From: Streptomyces exfoliatus
Lineage (GTDB): Bacteria; Actinomycetota; Actinomycetes; Streptomycetales; Streptomycetaceae
Length of the DNA: 64,000 nucleotides
NCBI RefSeq assembly: GCF_000725545.1
Contig: NZ_JNZP01000001.1
Coordinates: 618,484-682,483 of the forward strand
Direction: 5' to 3'
The position numbers and the translations under genes are program-made. This document shows, piece after piece, positions 34,509 through 42,467 of this stretch (the first letter of the stretch is position 1; each line of letters starts with the position of its first letter). Under the pieces are notes generated by a model, which was not told the DNA's origin, ran no database searches, and saw nothing but the letters and a program-made list of their open reading frames with translations.

Positions 34509-34982
34509 ATGGCAGACACCACTCCCTCCGGCTCCACCTCCGGCGACGAAGCGCGCCGTGCCCAGGTCACCAAGCGCGGCGGCGGCGACCCGGCCTCCCG
34601 GGGCAAGACCACGATCGCCGACGGCGTCGTCGAGAAGATCGCCGGTCTCGCCGCCCGCGACGTCGACGGCGTCCACGCCATGGGCAGCGGACTCTCCCGC
34701 ACCTTCGGCGCCGTACGCGACCGCGTTCCCGGCGGCGGCACCAAATCGAGCGTCGCCCGAGGGGTGAAGGCCGAGGTCGGCGAGGTACAGACCGCGCTCG
34801 ACCTGGAAATCGTGGTCGTCTACGGCTTCTCGATCACGGACGTCGCCGGTGACGTCCGGGAGAACGTCATCGCGGCCGTCGAGCGCATGACGGGCCTCGA
34901 GGTCGTCGAGGTGAACATCGCGGTCAGTGACGTGAAGCTGCCCGACGACGAGGAGGAGGAGACGGAACAGCGGCTCCAGTAG
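34509..34982 (+). CDS. Asp23/Gls24 family envelope stress protein (first copy)
   Basis: A 157-residue soluble protein. After a flexible 30-residue start comes the Asp23 domain: GKTTIADGVVEKIAGLAARDVDGVHAMGSG, SVARGVKAEVGEVQTALDLEIVVVYGFSITDVAGDVRENVIAAVERMTGLEVVEVNIAVSDV, and an acidic tail (DDEEEETEQRLQ). In Firmicutes, Asp23 is anchored at the membrane by AmaP and responds to alkaline or envelope stress. Here an AmaP-like gene closes the same operon. The ATG has AGAAGGGG upstream. It is the first gene of a five-gene operon. Confidence 0.93.
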   Translation: MADTTPSGSTSGDEARRAQVTKRGGGDPASRGKTTIADGVVEKIAGLAARDVDGVHAMGSGLSRTFGAVRDRVPGGGTKSSVARGVKAEVGEVQTALDLEIVVVYGFSITDVAGDVRENVIAAVERMTGLEVVEVNIAVSDVKLPDDEEEETEQRLQ

Positions 34983-35032
34983 ACGGGAACGGCGGGTACG
35001 GGGGGCCAGAGATCCTCAGGAAGGGGTCAGGA

Positions 35033-35224
35033 ATGAGCATGGCGGTGGTCGGCCTGTTGGCCGGTATGGCTCTAGGCTTCGCCGGATACTTCGGCGGCTT
35101 CTGGGCGTTTCTGCTGGTCGCGGTACTGGGGGCGGTCGGCTTCGTGGCCGGCCGCTTCCTCGAGGGCGACCTCGAACCGGGCGATCTGTTCCGGGGCCGC
35201 GACCGCGGCGAACGGCGGCGGTGA
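35033..35224 (+). CDS. Small membrane protein of the Asp23 locus (DUF2273-like)
   Basis: A 63-residue protein with two closely spaced hydrophobic helices (AVVGLLAGMALGFAGYFGGFWAFLLVAVLGAVGFVAGRFL) and a charged tail (EGDLEPGDLFRGRDRGERRR). This size and pattern are typical of the DUF2273 membrane proteins found with Asp23 genes. An AGGAAGGGG ribosome site lies before the ATG. It probably helps hold Asp23 proteins at the cytoplasmic membrane. Confidence 0.85.
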   Translation: MSMAVVGLLAGMALGFAGYFGGFWAFLLVAVLGAVGFVAGRFLEGDLEPGDLFRGRDRGERRR

Positions 35225-35230
35225 CCCGGG

Positions 35231-35608
35231 GTGGCAGCCGAGTGGATCAAGGACCCGGTGCGGGGCCGTGGCGCGACCACGATCGCCGACCGGGTCGTCG
35301 CGAAGATCGCCGCCCAGGCGGCCAGAGAAGGGTTGGGCGCCGTCCCCCAGGCCCAGGGCGCCGTCCCCCAGGGCGGCGCCCGCCCCCACGCCTCGGTCGT
35401 CGTCCACCGGGATGTCGCCCGGGTCGCGATCAGCCTCGAACTCGACTACCCCTCCGACCTCGGGCGCCGCTGCGGCGCCGTCCGGGGCCGGGTACGCGCG
35501 CGCGTGGAGGAGCTCGTCGGCATGGAGGTCCATGAGGTCACCGTCCATGTGGAACGCCTCCACTCGCAGCTCACCCGGCAGGCCGCACCGAGGGGCCGCC
35601 TGTCATGA
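35231..35608 (+). CDS. Asp23/Gls24 family protein (second copy)
   Basis: A 125-residue second Asp23-domain protein: GRGATTIADRVVAKIAAQAAREGL, a short Gln/Ala/Pro loop containing a duplicated PQAQGAVPQG, then ASVVVHRDVARVAISLELDYPSDLGRRCGAVRGRVRARVEELVGMEVHEVTVHVERL. It lacks the acidic tail of the first copy. The GTG start lies 6 bases after the previous stop, and the gene's own stop overlaps the next start by 4 bases, so it is coupled to the DUF6286 gene. Confidence 0.88.
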   Translation: MAAEWIKDPVRGRGATTIADRVVAKIAAQAAREGLGAVPQAQGAVPQGGARPHASVVVHRDVARVAISLELDYPSDLGRRCGAVRGRVRARVEELVGMEVHEVTVHVERLHSQLTRQAAPRGRLS

Positions 35609-36258
35609 CGACCACGCCCGAACCGGACCCCACCCGCGGCCGGGCCCCGGACCCCCCGGACCCCGGCCGGCCCGACGACGTACCCGTCCTGGCTTCCGAC
35701 GCCCCCGCGCCCACGCGCGTCCGCCGTTTCTGGGCGGTGCGCCGTATCCCCGCCGCCCTGCTCGCTGCCCTGGTCCTCGGCGGGGCCGGGCTGCTCCTCT
35801 ACGACGTGGCGGCCGTCCGCGCCGACCGCACCGCCATGGCCTGGCGGCGCGAACTCGCCGACGCCCTCGCGACCCGGCCGCTCGACGACTCCCTGGTCGT
35901 CACCGGCGCCGCCGTCGCGGTGGTCCTCGGCCTCTGGCTCCTCGTCCTCGCGGCGACGCCGGGCCTGCGCGCCGTCCTGCCGATGCGCCGCGACCACGCC
36001 GACATCCGGGCGGGGCTCGACCGCGACGCCGCCGCCCTCGCCCTGCGGGACCGCGCCATGGAGGTCTCCGGGGTGCAGTCCGTCCGGGTGCGCGTCGGCC
36101 GCTCCAAGGTGGGCGTCCGTGCGGTCTCGCACTTCCGGGCGCTCGACGAGGTCCGCGCCGACGTGGAGAAGGTCCTCGCGGCCGGCGTCGACGAGCTGGC
36201 CCTCGCCCACCCGCCCGCACTGCAGGTACGGGTGGCTCGGCCGCCCAGGAAGGGGTGA
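35605..36258 (+). CDS. DUF6286-type membrane protein of the Asp23 locus
   Basis: A 217-residue protein. A Pro-rich cytoplasmic N terminus (about 45 residues) precedes two transmembrane helices (IPAALLAALVLGGAGLLLYDVAAV and SLVVTGAAVAVVLGLWLLVLAATPGL). A C-terminal cytoplasmic domain, ALALRDRAMEVSGVQSVRVRVGRSKVGVRAVSHFRALDEVRADVEKVLAAGVDELALA, has an Asp23-like alternation. Topology and context suggest a membrane anchor for Asp23 proteins alongside AmaP. It is start- and stop-coupled to both neighbours. Confidence 0.85.
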   Translation: MTTTPEPDPTRGRAPDPPDPGRPDDVPVLASDAPAPTRVRRFWAVRRIPAALLAALVLGGAGLLLYDVAAVRADRTAMAWRRELADALATRPLDDSLVVTGAAVAVVLGLWLLVLAATPGLRAVLPMRRDHADIRAGLDRDAAALALRDRAMEVSGVQSVRVRVGRSKVGVRAVSHFRALDEVRADVEKVLAAGVDELALAHPPALQVRVARPPRKG

Positions 36259-36851
36259 GCACGGTGACCGTGGTCCTCCGGCGCGTCAACCGCGTCCTGC
36301 TCGGCCTGGCCGGGCTGCTCCTCGTGCTCGTCGGCGGGGGAGTCCTCGCCGCCGCCCTCGACCTGTCCGTGCCGTCCTGGTGGCCCTGGTCGGGCCCCTC
36401 GGACGTGCTGCTCTCCACCGCCGACCGGCAGCGCTGGCGCGACGAGGGCTGGTGGTGGCCGGTGGTCATCGCGGCCCTCGGGCTCCTCGTCCTGCTCGCC
36501 CTGTGGTGGCTGCTCGTGCAGTTCCGGCGGGCCCGGCTCGCCGAGGTCCTCGTCGACAGCGGCGACGGGGAGGCTGCGGTCCTGCGCGGCAGGGCGCTGG
36601 AAGGCGTCCTGGAGGCGGACGCCACGGCCCAGGAGGGAGTGGCGAAGGCCCGGGTCGCCCTCACCGGCCGCCGGACAGCCCCCCGTACCCGGGTCGCGCT
36701 CCAGCTGGAGCCGCACGCCTCCCCGGGGGACGCCCTGGCGACCCTCGGCACCCAGGCCCTTGCACATGCCCGGACGTCCACGGGCATGGCCGCCCTGCCC
36801 ACCGAGGCGCGCCTGCGGGCGGTGAAGCACCGGGCGAAGCGGGTGACCTGA
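36255..36851 (+). CDS. amaP: AmaP-like Asp23 membrane anchor
   Basis: A 198-residue protein with the AmaP layout: a first helix (VNRVLLGLAGLLLVLVGGGVLAAAL), a Trp-rich loop with an Arg/Asp-rich stretch (VPSWWPWSGPSDVLLSTADRQRWRDEGWWW), a second helix (PVVIAALGLLVLLALWWLLVQF) and a cytoplasmic Asp23-like domain (AKARVALTGRRTAPRTRVALQLEPHASPGDALATLGTQALAHARTSTGM). In Staphylococcus, AmaP recruits Asp23 to the membrane. The GTG overlapping the previous TGA is used here; a GTG 9 bases downstream has slightly better spacing to AGGAAGGGG. Confidence 0.87.
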   Translation: MSTVTVVLRRVNRVLLGLAGLLLVLVGGGVLAAALDLSVPSWWPWSGPSDVLLSTADRQRWRDEGWWWPVVIAALGLLVLLALWWLLVQFRRARLAEVLVDSGDGEAAVLRGRALEGVLEADATAQEGVAKARVALTGRRTAPRTRVALQLEPHASPGDALATLGTQALAHARTSTGMAALPTEARLRAVKHRAKRVT

Positions 36852-36873
36852 GGAGGGGGCGGGGCAGGGGCCG

Positions 36874-37629
36874 TCAGAAGCCGCTGCGGGCCCCGCCGTC
36901 CACCGGCAGCATCACGCCGGTCAGGTACGAGGCGGCCGGCGACAGCAGGAAGGCCGCCGTCCGCCCGAACTCCGCCGGGGTGCCGTAGCGGCGCAGCGGG
37001 ATCGCGGCCTCGTTGGCCGCGCGGGCCGCGTCCGCGTCGCCGGAGAGCGCGTCGAGGGACCGCACCCGGTCGGTGTCGATCCGGCTCGGCAGCAGCCCGA
37101 CGACCCGTACCCCGCGCGGGCCCAGGTCGTTGGCGAGGGACTTCGCGAAGCCGGCGAGACCGGGGCGCAGCCCGTTGGAGATGGTCAGACCGGGGATCGG
37201 CTCGTGGACCGAGCCGGACAGGACGAAGCCGATGACCCCGCCGTCGGTGAGCGTCTCGGCCGCCGCACGGGCCAGCCGTACCGCCCCGAGGAAGACGGTG
37301 CCGAAGGCGGCCGCCCACTGCTCGTCGGTGTTGTCCGCCGCGAAGCCGGGCGCGGGGCCGCCCACGCTGATCAGGATGCCGTCGAAGCCGCCGAACCGGG
37401 CCCGCGCCTCGGCGATGAGCCGCGCCGGGGTCTCCGGGTCGTCGTTGTCGGCGGCGACACCGGCGGCGCCGGGCCCGAGTTCGGCCACGGCCTCGGCGAC
37501 GGTCTTCTCCTCGCGCCCGGTGACCAGCACCTTGGCGCCCTCGGCGAGGAGCGCCTCGGCGGAGGCCCGCCCGAGTCCTCGCGTCGCCCCGGTCACCACG
37601 TACACACGGTCCTTCAGTCCAAGATCCAT
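36874..37629 (-). CDS. Atypical short-chain dehydrogenase/reductase
   Basis: A 251-residue SDR-fold protein. The nucleotide motif is VVTGATRGLGRASAEALLAEGAKVLVTGR, and the second beta strand and Arg suggest NADP(H). Instead of the usual Ser-Tyr-xxx-Lys, the active-site stretch reads FVLSGSVHEPIPGLTISNGLRPGLAGFAKSLANDLG, so the positions of Tyr and Lys carry Ser/Asn and Arg. This matches the BKR-like subgroup noted to lack the catalytic tetrad, and the reaction may differ or be absent. It converges on the Asp23 operon and lies 4 bases downstream of the GH15 gene, so the two are probably co-transcribed. Confidence 0.88.
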   Translation of the reverse strand: MDLGLKDRVYVVTGATRGLGRASAEALLAEGAKVLVTGREEKTVAEAVAELGPGAAGVAADNDDPETPARLIAEARARFGGFDGILISVGGPAPGFAADNTDEQWAAAFGTVFLGAVRLARAAAETLTDGGVIGFVLSGSVHEPIPGLTISNGLRPGLAGFAKSLANDLGPRGVRVVGLLPSRIDTDRVRSLDALSGDADAARAANEAAIPLRRYGTPAEFGRTAAFLLSPAASYLTGVMLPVDGGARSGF

Positions 37630-37633
37630 GGAG

Positions 37634-39424
37634 CTATCCTGCCGGGTCCCGGTCCTCCCGGGCCAGCGCGAGGGCCGTGCCCACCAGGCCGATGTGGCTG
37701 AAGGCCTGCGGGAAGTTGCCCAGCTGGCGTCCCGTCACCGGGTCGTACTCCTCCGCCAGGAGCCCCACGTCGTTGCGGAGGAGCACCAGGCGCTCGAACA
37801 GCTCGCGGGCCTCCTCGGTCCTGCCGGTCAGGCGCAGCGCGTCCGCCAGCCAGAACGAGCAGACGAGGAAGGTGCCCTCCTGACCCGGCAGGCCGTCGAT
37901 CGCCTCGGACCCGGTGCTGTACCGGCGCAGATAGCCGCCGTGCAGCAGTTCCGCCCGGACGGCGTCCACCGTGCCCACCACCCGCGGGTCGTCCGGCGGG
38001 AGGAAGCCGACCTGGGGGATGAGCAGGGTCGCGGCGTCCAGCTCCAGGGAGCCGTACGACTGGGTGAAGGTGTTCCGCACGGGGTCGTAGGACCTGGCGC
38101 AGACCTGCGTGTGGATCTCGTCCCGCATCGTCCGCCACCGGTTCGCGTCCCCCGGCAGCGAGGGGTCCGCCTCCAGGGTGCGGACGGCCCGGTCGGCGGC
38201 CACCCAGGCCATCACCTTGGAGTGGGTGAAGTGGCGGCGGGGCCCGCGCACCTCCCAGAGTCCCTCGTCGGGTTCCCGCCAGGTCGACTCCAGGAAGCCG
38301 AGCAGACTCAGCTGGAGGTTCCAGGCGTGCCGCTCCGCCGGGATCCCGGCCTCGCGCGCGCGGTGGAGCGAGTCCATGACCTCGCCGTACACGTCGAGCT
38401 GGAACTGGTCCACGGCCGCGTTCCCCGTGCGGACCGGCGCCGAGTCGGCGTACCCCCGCAGCCACGGCAGGGTCGTCTCGGGGAGTCGGCGCTCCCCGGC
38501 GGGCCCGTACATGATCTGCAGGTCGGCGGGGTCGCCCGCGACCGAGCGGAGCAGCCAGTCGCGCCAGGCGACGGCCTCCTCGACGTACCCGGCGGCGAGC
38601 AGCGCGCCGAGGGTGAGGGAGGAGTCGCGCAGCCAGCAGGCGCGGTAGTCCCAGTTCCGTACGCCGCCGACGTCCTCCGGCAGGGAGGTGGTGGGCGCGG
38701 CCACGATCCCGCCGGTGGGGGCGTACGTGAGTGCCTTGAGGGTGATCAGGGAGCGCAGCACCGCCTCCCGGTACGGCCCGCGGTAGGTGCAGCGGGCCGT
38801 CCACTCCCGCCAGTCGGCGAGGGACTGCTCCAGGGCCTCGTAGGGGTCGACGAGTTCGGGGCGGGGCTCGTGCGAGGGGTGCCAGGTGAGCACGAAGGCC
38901 ACCTTCTCGCCCGCGTTCACGGTGAAGGAGGAACAGGTGGAGAACTGCTGGCCCCAGGTCTTCACGGGCGGATCGCTGCGCAGCCAGACCGCGTCGGGCC
39001 CGGCGACCGCGACCCGGTGGCCGTCCGCCCGGCGCATCCACGGCACGATCGAGCCGTAGTCGAAGCGGAGCCGCAGGACGGAGCTCATCTCGACGCTGCC
39101 GCTGACACCCTCCACGATCCGCATGAGATCGGGGGCCCTGTCCCGCTGGGGCATGAAGTCGACGACCTTGACGGTGCCCGTACGCGTCTCCCAGTAGGTC
39201 TCCAGGACGAGGGTGTCCTCGGCGTAGCGGCGCGTGGCGCAGGTCGTGGCGCCCTTGGGCGCGATCCGCCAGTGGCCGTTGTTCTCGTCGCCGAGGATCG
39301 CGGCGAAGCAGGCGGCCGAGTCGAATCGGGGCAGACACAGCCAGTCGACCGATCCGTCGCGGCCGACGAGCGCGGCGGTCTGGAGATCGCCGATGAGGGC
39401 GTAGTCGTCGATACGTTGCGTCAC
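37634..39424 (-). CDS. GH15 family glycoside hydrolase (trehalase/glucoamylase-like)
   Basis: A 596-residue cytoplasmic protein with the N-terminal beta-sandwich (IDDYALIGDLQTAALVGRDGSVDWLCLPRFDSAACFAAILG) and C-terminal (alpha/alpha)6 barrel of GH15. Catalytic regions include RNWDYRACWLRDSSLTLGALL, a WREPDEGLWEVRG glutamate and the second acid near LLAEEYDPVTGRQLGNFPQAFSHIGLV. Actinobacterial relatives hydrolyse trehalose, which would link it to osmolyte turnover; glucoamylase activity cannot be excluded. It has no signal peptide. It is likely co-transcribed with the downstream SDR gene. Confidence 0.93.
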   Translation of the reverse strand: MTQRIDDYALIGDLQTAALVGRDGSVDWLCLPRFDSAACFAAILGDENNGHWRIAPKGATTCATRRYAEDTLVLETYWETRTGTVKVVDFMPQRDRAPDLMRIVEGVSGSVEMSSVLRLRFDYGSIVPWMRRADGHRVAVAGPDAVWLRSDPPVKTWGQQFSTCSSFTVNAGEKVAFVLTWHPSHEPRPELVDPYEALEQSLADWREWTARCTYRGPYREAVLRSLITLKALTYAPTGGIVAAPTTSLPEDVGGVRNWDYRACWLRDSSLTLGALLAAGYVEEAVAWRDWLLRSVAGDPADLQIMYGPAGERRLPETTLPWLRGYADSAPVRTGNAAVDQFQLDVYGEVMDSLHRAREAGIPAERHAWNLQLSLLGFLESTWREPDEGLWEVRGPRRHFTHSKVMAWVAADRAVRTLEADPSLPGDANRWRTMRDEIHTQVCARSYDPVRNTFTQSYGSLELDAATLLIPQVGFLPPDDPRVVGTVDAVRAELLHGGYLRRYSTGSEAIDGLPGQEGTFLVCSFWLADALRLTGRTEEARELFERLVLLRNDVGLLAEEYDPVTGRQLGNFPQAFSHIGLVGTALALAREDRDPAG

Positions 39425-39458
39425 GCTTTGGGCTGTTCCCGGAAGCGGTGGCGGTCAA

Positions 39459-40277
39459 TCAGCGGGACGGAGTGGCCTGGATCGCGTCGGGGGCGTTCTC
39501 CGGGGCCCGGGAGGCGTCGGCCCCGGCCGCCGCCGCTGCCCTGTCGCGCTTCTCCCGGCGGACCAGGATCACCCAGCCGACGGGCACGCCGGCCGTGAAG
39601 AGCCACCACTGGACGGCGTACGCCATGTGGGCGCCGATCGAGTCGTGATCGGGTTCGGGGATCAGCTCGGGGGTGTTCCCGGCGGGTTCGGGCGCGATCT
39701 GTTCGAGGTAGCCGCCGAGCACCTCGCGGCCGATGAGCTCGGCCTGCTGGGCGCTGTTGATCAGCATGACCTGGCGGTCCGGCAGGCCCTTCAGGTCCTT
39801 GATGCCGCTCGCGCCGGTCGTCTCGTCGGCCTTGAGCCGCCCGGTGATCGTGACCTCGCCCCGGGGGGCGGGCGGCACCGCGGGGAAGGAGTGCTGGTCG
39901 GCGGCGGCCGGCACCCAGCCGCGGTTGACCAGGACGATCCGGCCGTCCCGGAGGACCAGCGGGCTCAGGACGTGGACGCCGACCCGGTCGTCGCTGTTGG
40001 TGCGACGGCGGACGACCACCTCGTGGGCGGTGTCGAAGGTGCCGGTCGCCGTGACGGGCTTCCAGTAGTCGGCGCGCGGGACGGTGTGGCCGGGGGAGGT
40101 GAGCTCCTCGACCGGGACCGGCTTCGCCGCGACGCTGTCCGCGATCAGGGCGTTCTGGGCCACCCGGCGTTCGTGCCGGTGGAACTGCCAGAAGCCCAGC
40201 TCGATCATCGTCGGGACGAGGACGAGGGCGATGAGGGTGAGGATCACCCACTGCCGGGACAACAGGAAGCGGTACAC
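39459..40277 (-). CDS. SURF1-family cytochrome oxidase assembly protein
   Basis: A 272-residue inner-membrane protein with the SURF1 layout: an N-terminal helix (WVILTLIALVLVPTMIELGFWQFHRHERR), an extracytoplasmic domain (RADYWKPVTATGTFDTAHEVVVRRRTNSDDRVGVHVLSPLVLRDGRIVLVNRGWVPAA) and a C-terminal helix (MAYAVQWWLFTAGVPVGWVILVRRE). It assists assembly or haem insertion of the aa3 oxidase. The GTG start giving VYRFLLSRQW matches the usual family beginning. TGTACC just upstream could be a -10 for a leaderless transcript. Confidence 0.92.
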   Translation of the reverse strand: MYRFLLSRQWVILTLIALVLVPTMIELGFWQFHRHERRVAQNALIADSVAAKPVPVEELTSPGHTVPRADYWKPVTATGTFDTAHEVVVRRRTNSDDRVGVHVLSPLVLRDGRIVLVNRGWVPAAADQHSFPAVPPAPRGEVTITGRLKADETTGASGIKDLKGLPDRQVMLINSAQQAELIGREVLGGYLEQIAPEPAGNTPELIPEPDHDSIGAHMAYAVQWWLFTAGVPVGWVILVRREKRDRAAAAAGADASRAPENAPDAIQATPSR

Positions 40278-40303
40278 GCCGTTGACGGTACAACGTGACG
40301 AAA

Positions 40304-40334
40304 GGCCCCCTTGCGGCGGGTACCGAAGGGGGCC
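40304..40334 (-). terminator. Terminator after the Cys-rich small gene
   Basis: GGCCCCCTT/AAGGGGGCC form a 9-bp stem with a 13-base loop downstream of the leftward small gene and upstream of SURF1. Confidence 0.65.
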
Positions 40335-40385
40335 GGAAGCCATCAGGGGATTCGTTTCCTCAACGCGGTCCGGCGCCGGGTCCGG

Positions 40386-40619
40386 TCACACCCTGTCGAC
40401 GATGCCCACCTTTCCCTCCGCGCGGGCGCAGTGGCCGCCGCAGTACCAGTTGCCGTCGACCTCGACGCCCTGTCCGATGATCTGGACCCGGCAGTGCTCG
40501 CAGATGGGCGCCATGCGGTGGATGGCGCAGGCGAAGCAATCGAAGACATGCACCGCGCCCTGCGCGTGGACTTCGAAGGACATGCCGTAATCGTTTCCGC
40601 AGACCTCACAACGTGCCAT
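40386..40619 (-). CDS. Small Cys-rich putative zinc-binding protein
   Basis: A 77-residue protein with four paired metal-ligand motifs: CEVCGNDY, CFACAIH, CEHC and CGGHC. Together with intervening His residues they could bind two zinc ions in a LIM/treble-clef-like arrangement. The segment FEVHAQGAVHVFDCFACAIHRMAPICEHC is well ordered, and the remainder is short. No enzymatic motif is seen. I recognise the type as recurrent in actinomycetes but know no function. It is expressed alone between two terminators. Confidence 0.8.
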   Translation of the reverse strand: MARCEVCGNDYGMSFEVHAQGAVHVFDCFACAIHRMAPICEHCRVQIIGQGVEVDGNWYCGGHCARAEGKVGIVDRV

Positions 40620-40638
40620 GCGCCACAGGGTGGGGGCT

Positions 40639-40674
40639 CCCGGCGGGCGCGCGCAGCTCGGCACGCCCGCCGGG
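40639..40674 (-). terminator. Terminator after the exonuclease gene
   Basis: CCCGGCGGGCG (40639-40649) pairs perfectly with CGCCCGCCGGG (40664-40674) across a 14-base loop, 9 bases beyond the leftward stop. Confidence 0.75.
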
Positions 40675-40683
40675 CCCGGGGTG

Positions 40684-41670
40684 TCACCCGTCTGCCGGGG
40701 CCACGTCCCGCAGCAGCTGGGTGTAGGCGGCCTCGTCGACGACCGGCGTGCCGAAGGACCTGGCCTTGAGGGTCTTGGAGGTGGCGGCGTCCGGGTCGTT
40801 GGTGACGAGCAGGCTGGTCAGCCGGGAGACGCTGCCCGCCACGTGGAGGCCGGCGTCGACGGTGCGGTCCTCCAGGAGCTCGCGGTCCACGGAGGTGTCC
40901 CCGGAGAAGGCCACCCGCATGCCCTGCTTGAGCGGTTTGTCCGTCTCGTAGCGGCCGGGGTTGGGGTACGGGCACGGCGGCCGCTTCCGCGAGGGACGCC
41001 AGCTGTTCGCCCGGTACGCCGACGGGCCCGAGGCCTGCTGACCGATCCGGGGCCGCTCCGGCGACGAGGCCCACTCGGTCAGCGGCCGGCACTCCAGGAG
41101 CGGCAGCCGTACGTTGCGCTCGGCCGCCGCGTGCAGGCTAGGCCGGAACGCCTCGGCGAGCACCCGCGCGTCGTCGAGCGCGTTGTGCGCGCGGCGCTGC
41201 ACGACGCCGAAGTGCGCGGCGAGCGACTCCAGCTTGTGGTTGGGCAGCGGCAGGGACAGCTCCTTGGCGAGCGCGATCGTGCACAGCCGCTGCCGCACCG
41301 GGGCGGCGGACTCGGCACGCGCGTACTCACGGGCGATCATCTGCCAGTCGAACATCGCGTTGTGCGCGACGAGGACCCGTCCGTCGAGCCGGGCGGCGAA
41401 CTCCGCCGCGATCTCCGGGAAGAGCGGCGCGCCCTCCAGGACGTCACTGGTGAGGCCGTGGATCCATACGGGACCGGGATCCCGCTCGGGGTTGACGAGG
41501 GTGTACCAGTGGTCCTCGACGTTCCCCCGGGCGTCCAGCCGGTAGACGGCAGCCGACACTATCCGGTCGTCGCGGGCGAGTCCGGTGGTCTCCACGTCGA
41601 CGACCGCCCACCCCTGCGGGTAGGCGGCCGGCCACGTCGCTGCTGTCGTACGGTCGTCAAGCACGGTCAC
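40684..41670 (-). CDS. DnaQ-like 3'-5' exonuclease with C-terminal BRCT domain
   Basis: A 328-residue protein. The DEDDh exonuclease domain has WAVVDVETTGLARDDRIVSAAVYRLD (motif I), LVAHNAMFDWQMIAREYARAE (motif II) and QRRAHNALDDARVLAEAF (motif III with the catalytic His and Asp). After a Pro/Arg-rich linker comes a BRCT-like domain (MRVAFSGDTSVDRELLEDRTVDAGLHVAGSVSRLTSLLVTNDPDAATSKTLKARSFGTPVVDEAAYTQLL). This domain order is common in actinobacterial pol III epsilon-like proteins, which are probably repair rather than replicative nucleases. The GTG start overlaps the TetR stop by 4 bases, so the two are one transcript. Confidence 0.92.
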   Translation of the reverse strand: MTVLDDRTTAATWPAAYPQGWAVVDVETTGLARDDRIVSAAVYRLDARGNVEDHWYTLVNPERDPGPVWIHGLTSDVLEGAPLFPEIAAEFAARLDGRVLVAHNAMFDWQMIAREYARAESAAPVRQRLCTIALAKELSLPLPNHKLESLAAHFGVVQRRAHNALDDARVLAEAFRPSLHAAAERNVRLPLLECRPLTEWASSPERPRIGQQASGPSAYRANSWRPSRKRPPCPYPNPGRYETDKPLKQGMRVAFSGDTSVDRELLEDRTVDAGLHVAGSVSRLTSLLVTNDPDAATSKTLKARSFGTPVVDEAAYTQLLRDVAPADG

Positions 41671-42371
41671 TGAGAATACGGCCCGCGACCGACATCCCCG
41701 TCCCCGGTGTCCCCGGGAACTCCCTTTCCGGTGTCCGCGGCGGCTCCTTCCCCGGCTCCGGCGAGGAGGCCGTCGACCAGGGCGCGCACGGAGTCGACGA
41801 ACAGGCGCTCGGTGTCGATCGGAGCGGCCAGGGCGCGGGCGAGGGGCCCGTCGGCCCCGGCGTCCTCGCGGCGCCACAGTTCCTCCTCGGCGGGGGACTG
41901 GACCGGGGCGCGCTCCCTGTTGCGCTCCACCAGGACGTAGCCGACCACCTGGAACTGGAGCGCGCGGACCGCCCGCGCGGCGTGCGCCCCGCGCAGCCCC
42001 GCCGCGTGGGCCTCGTGGACCAGGGCCCGCTGGGCCGGCAGGAACATCCTTTCCGTCAGGCCCCGTTCGTGGACCATCGCCACCAGGTGCGGACGCTCGC
42101 GCAGGGCCCGGCGCAGCGCGCGGGCGACCGACATCATCCGCTCGGCCGGGGTCGCCCCGCGCGGGCGGATCGTCCCGAGGTCGGCGACCGTGCGCGCGAC
42201 CAGCGCGTCCAGGAGGGACTCGCGGTTGCCCACGTGCCAGTAGATCGAGGTCACCGCGGTGGAGAGCTCGGCGGCGAGCCTGCGCATGGTCAGCGCGTCG
42301 GGGCCGTGCTCCCGCACCAGGGCGGCCGCGGCGTCCAGGACTTCGTCACGGGTCAGCGCGGAGCGTGCCAT
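41667..42371 (-). CDS. TetR-family transcriptional regulator
   Basis: A 234-residue repressor. The N-terminal helix-turn-helix reads RDEVLDAAAALVREHGPDALTMRRLAAELSTAVTSIYWHVGNRESLLDALV. The C-terminal ligand domain is helical and ends in a Gly/Asp-rich tail (AADTGKGVPGDTGDGDVGRG). It is divergent from the acetoacetate-decarboxylase-like operon, with a perfect 6-3-6 palindrome between. It should repress that operon until a pathway substrate or product binds. GGGGGAAT supports the ATG. The downstream exonuclease gene is coupled to it. Confidence 0.93.
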   Translation of the reverse strand: MARSALTRDEVLDAAAALVREHGPDALTMRRLAAELSTAVTSIYWHVGNRESLLDALVARTVADLGTIRPRGATPAERMMSVARALRRALRERPHLVAMVHERGLTERMFLPAQRALVHEAHAAGLRGAHAARAVRALQFQVVGYVLVERNRERAPVQSPAEEELWRREDAGADGPLARALAAPIDTERLFVDSVRALVDGLLAGAGEGAAADTGKGVPGDTGDGDVGRGPYSQ

Positions 42372-42424
42372 CGATTCCCCCAACTCCTCTGCGTGCACGC
42401 CTCTTTACCCTTCGGGGCCGGCGG

Positions 42425-42439
42425 TGTAACTGTGTTACA
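42425..42439. promoter_or_regulatory. TetR operator candidate
   Basis: TGTAACTGTGTTACA is a perfect 6-3-6 inverted repeat, 53 bases from the tetR start and 28 from the decarboxylase-like start. It is the only good palindrome in this divergent promoter. Confidence 0.75.
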
Positions 42440-42467
42440 GGCTGACGATCCCGAAAGGCGGTACGTC

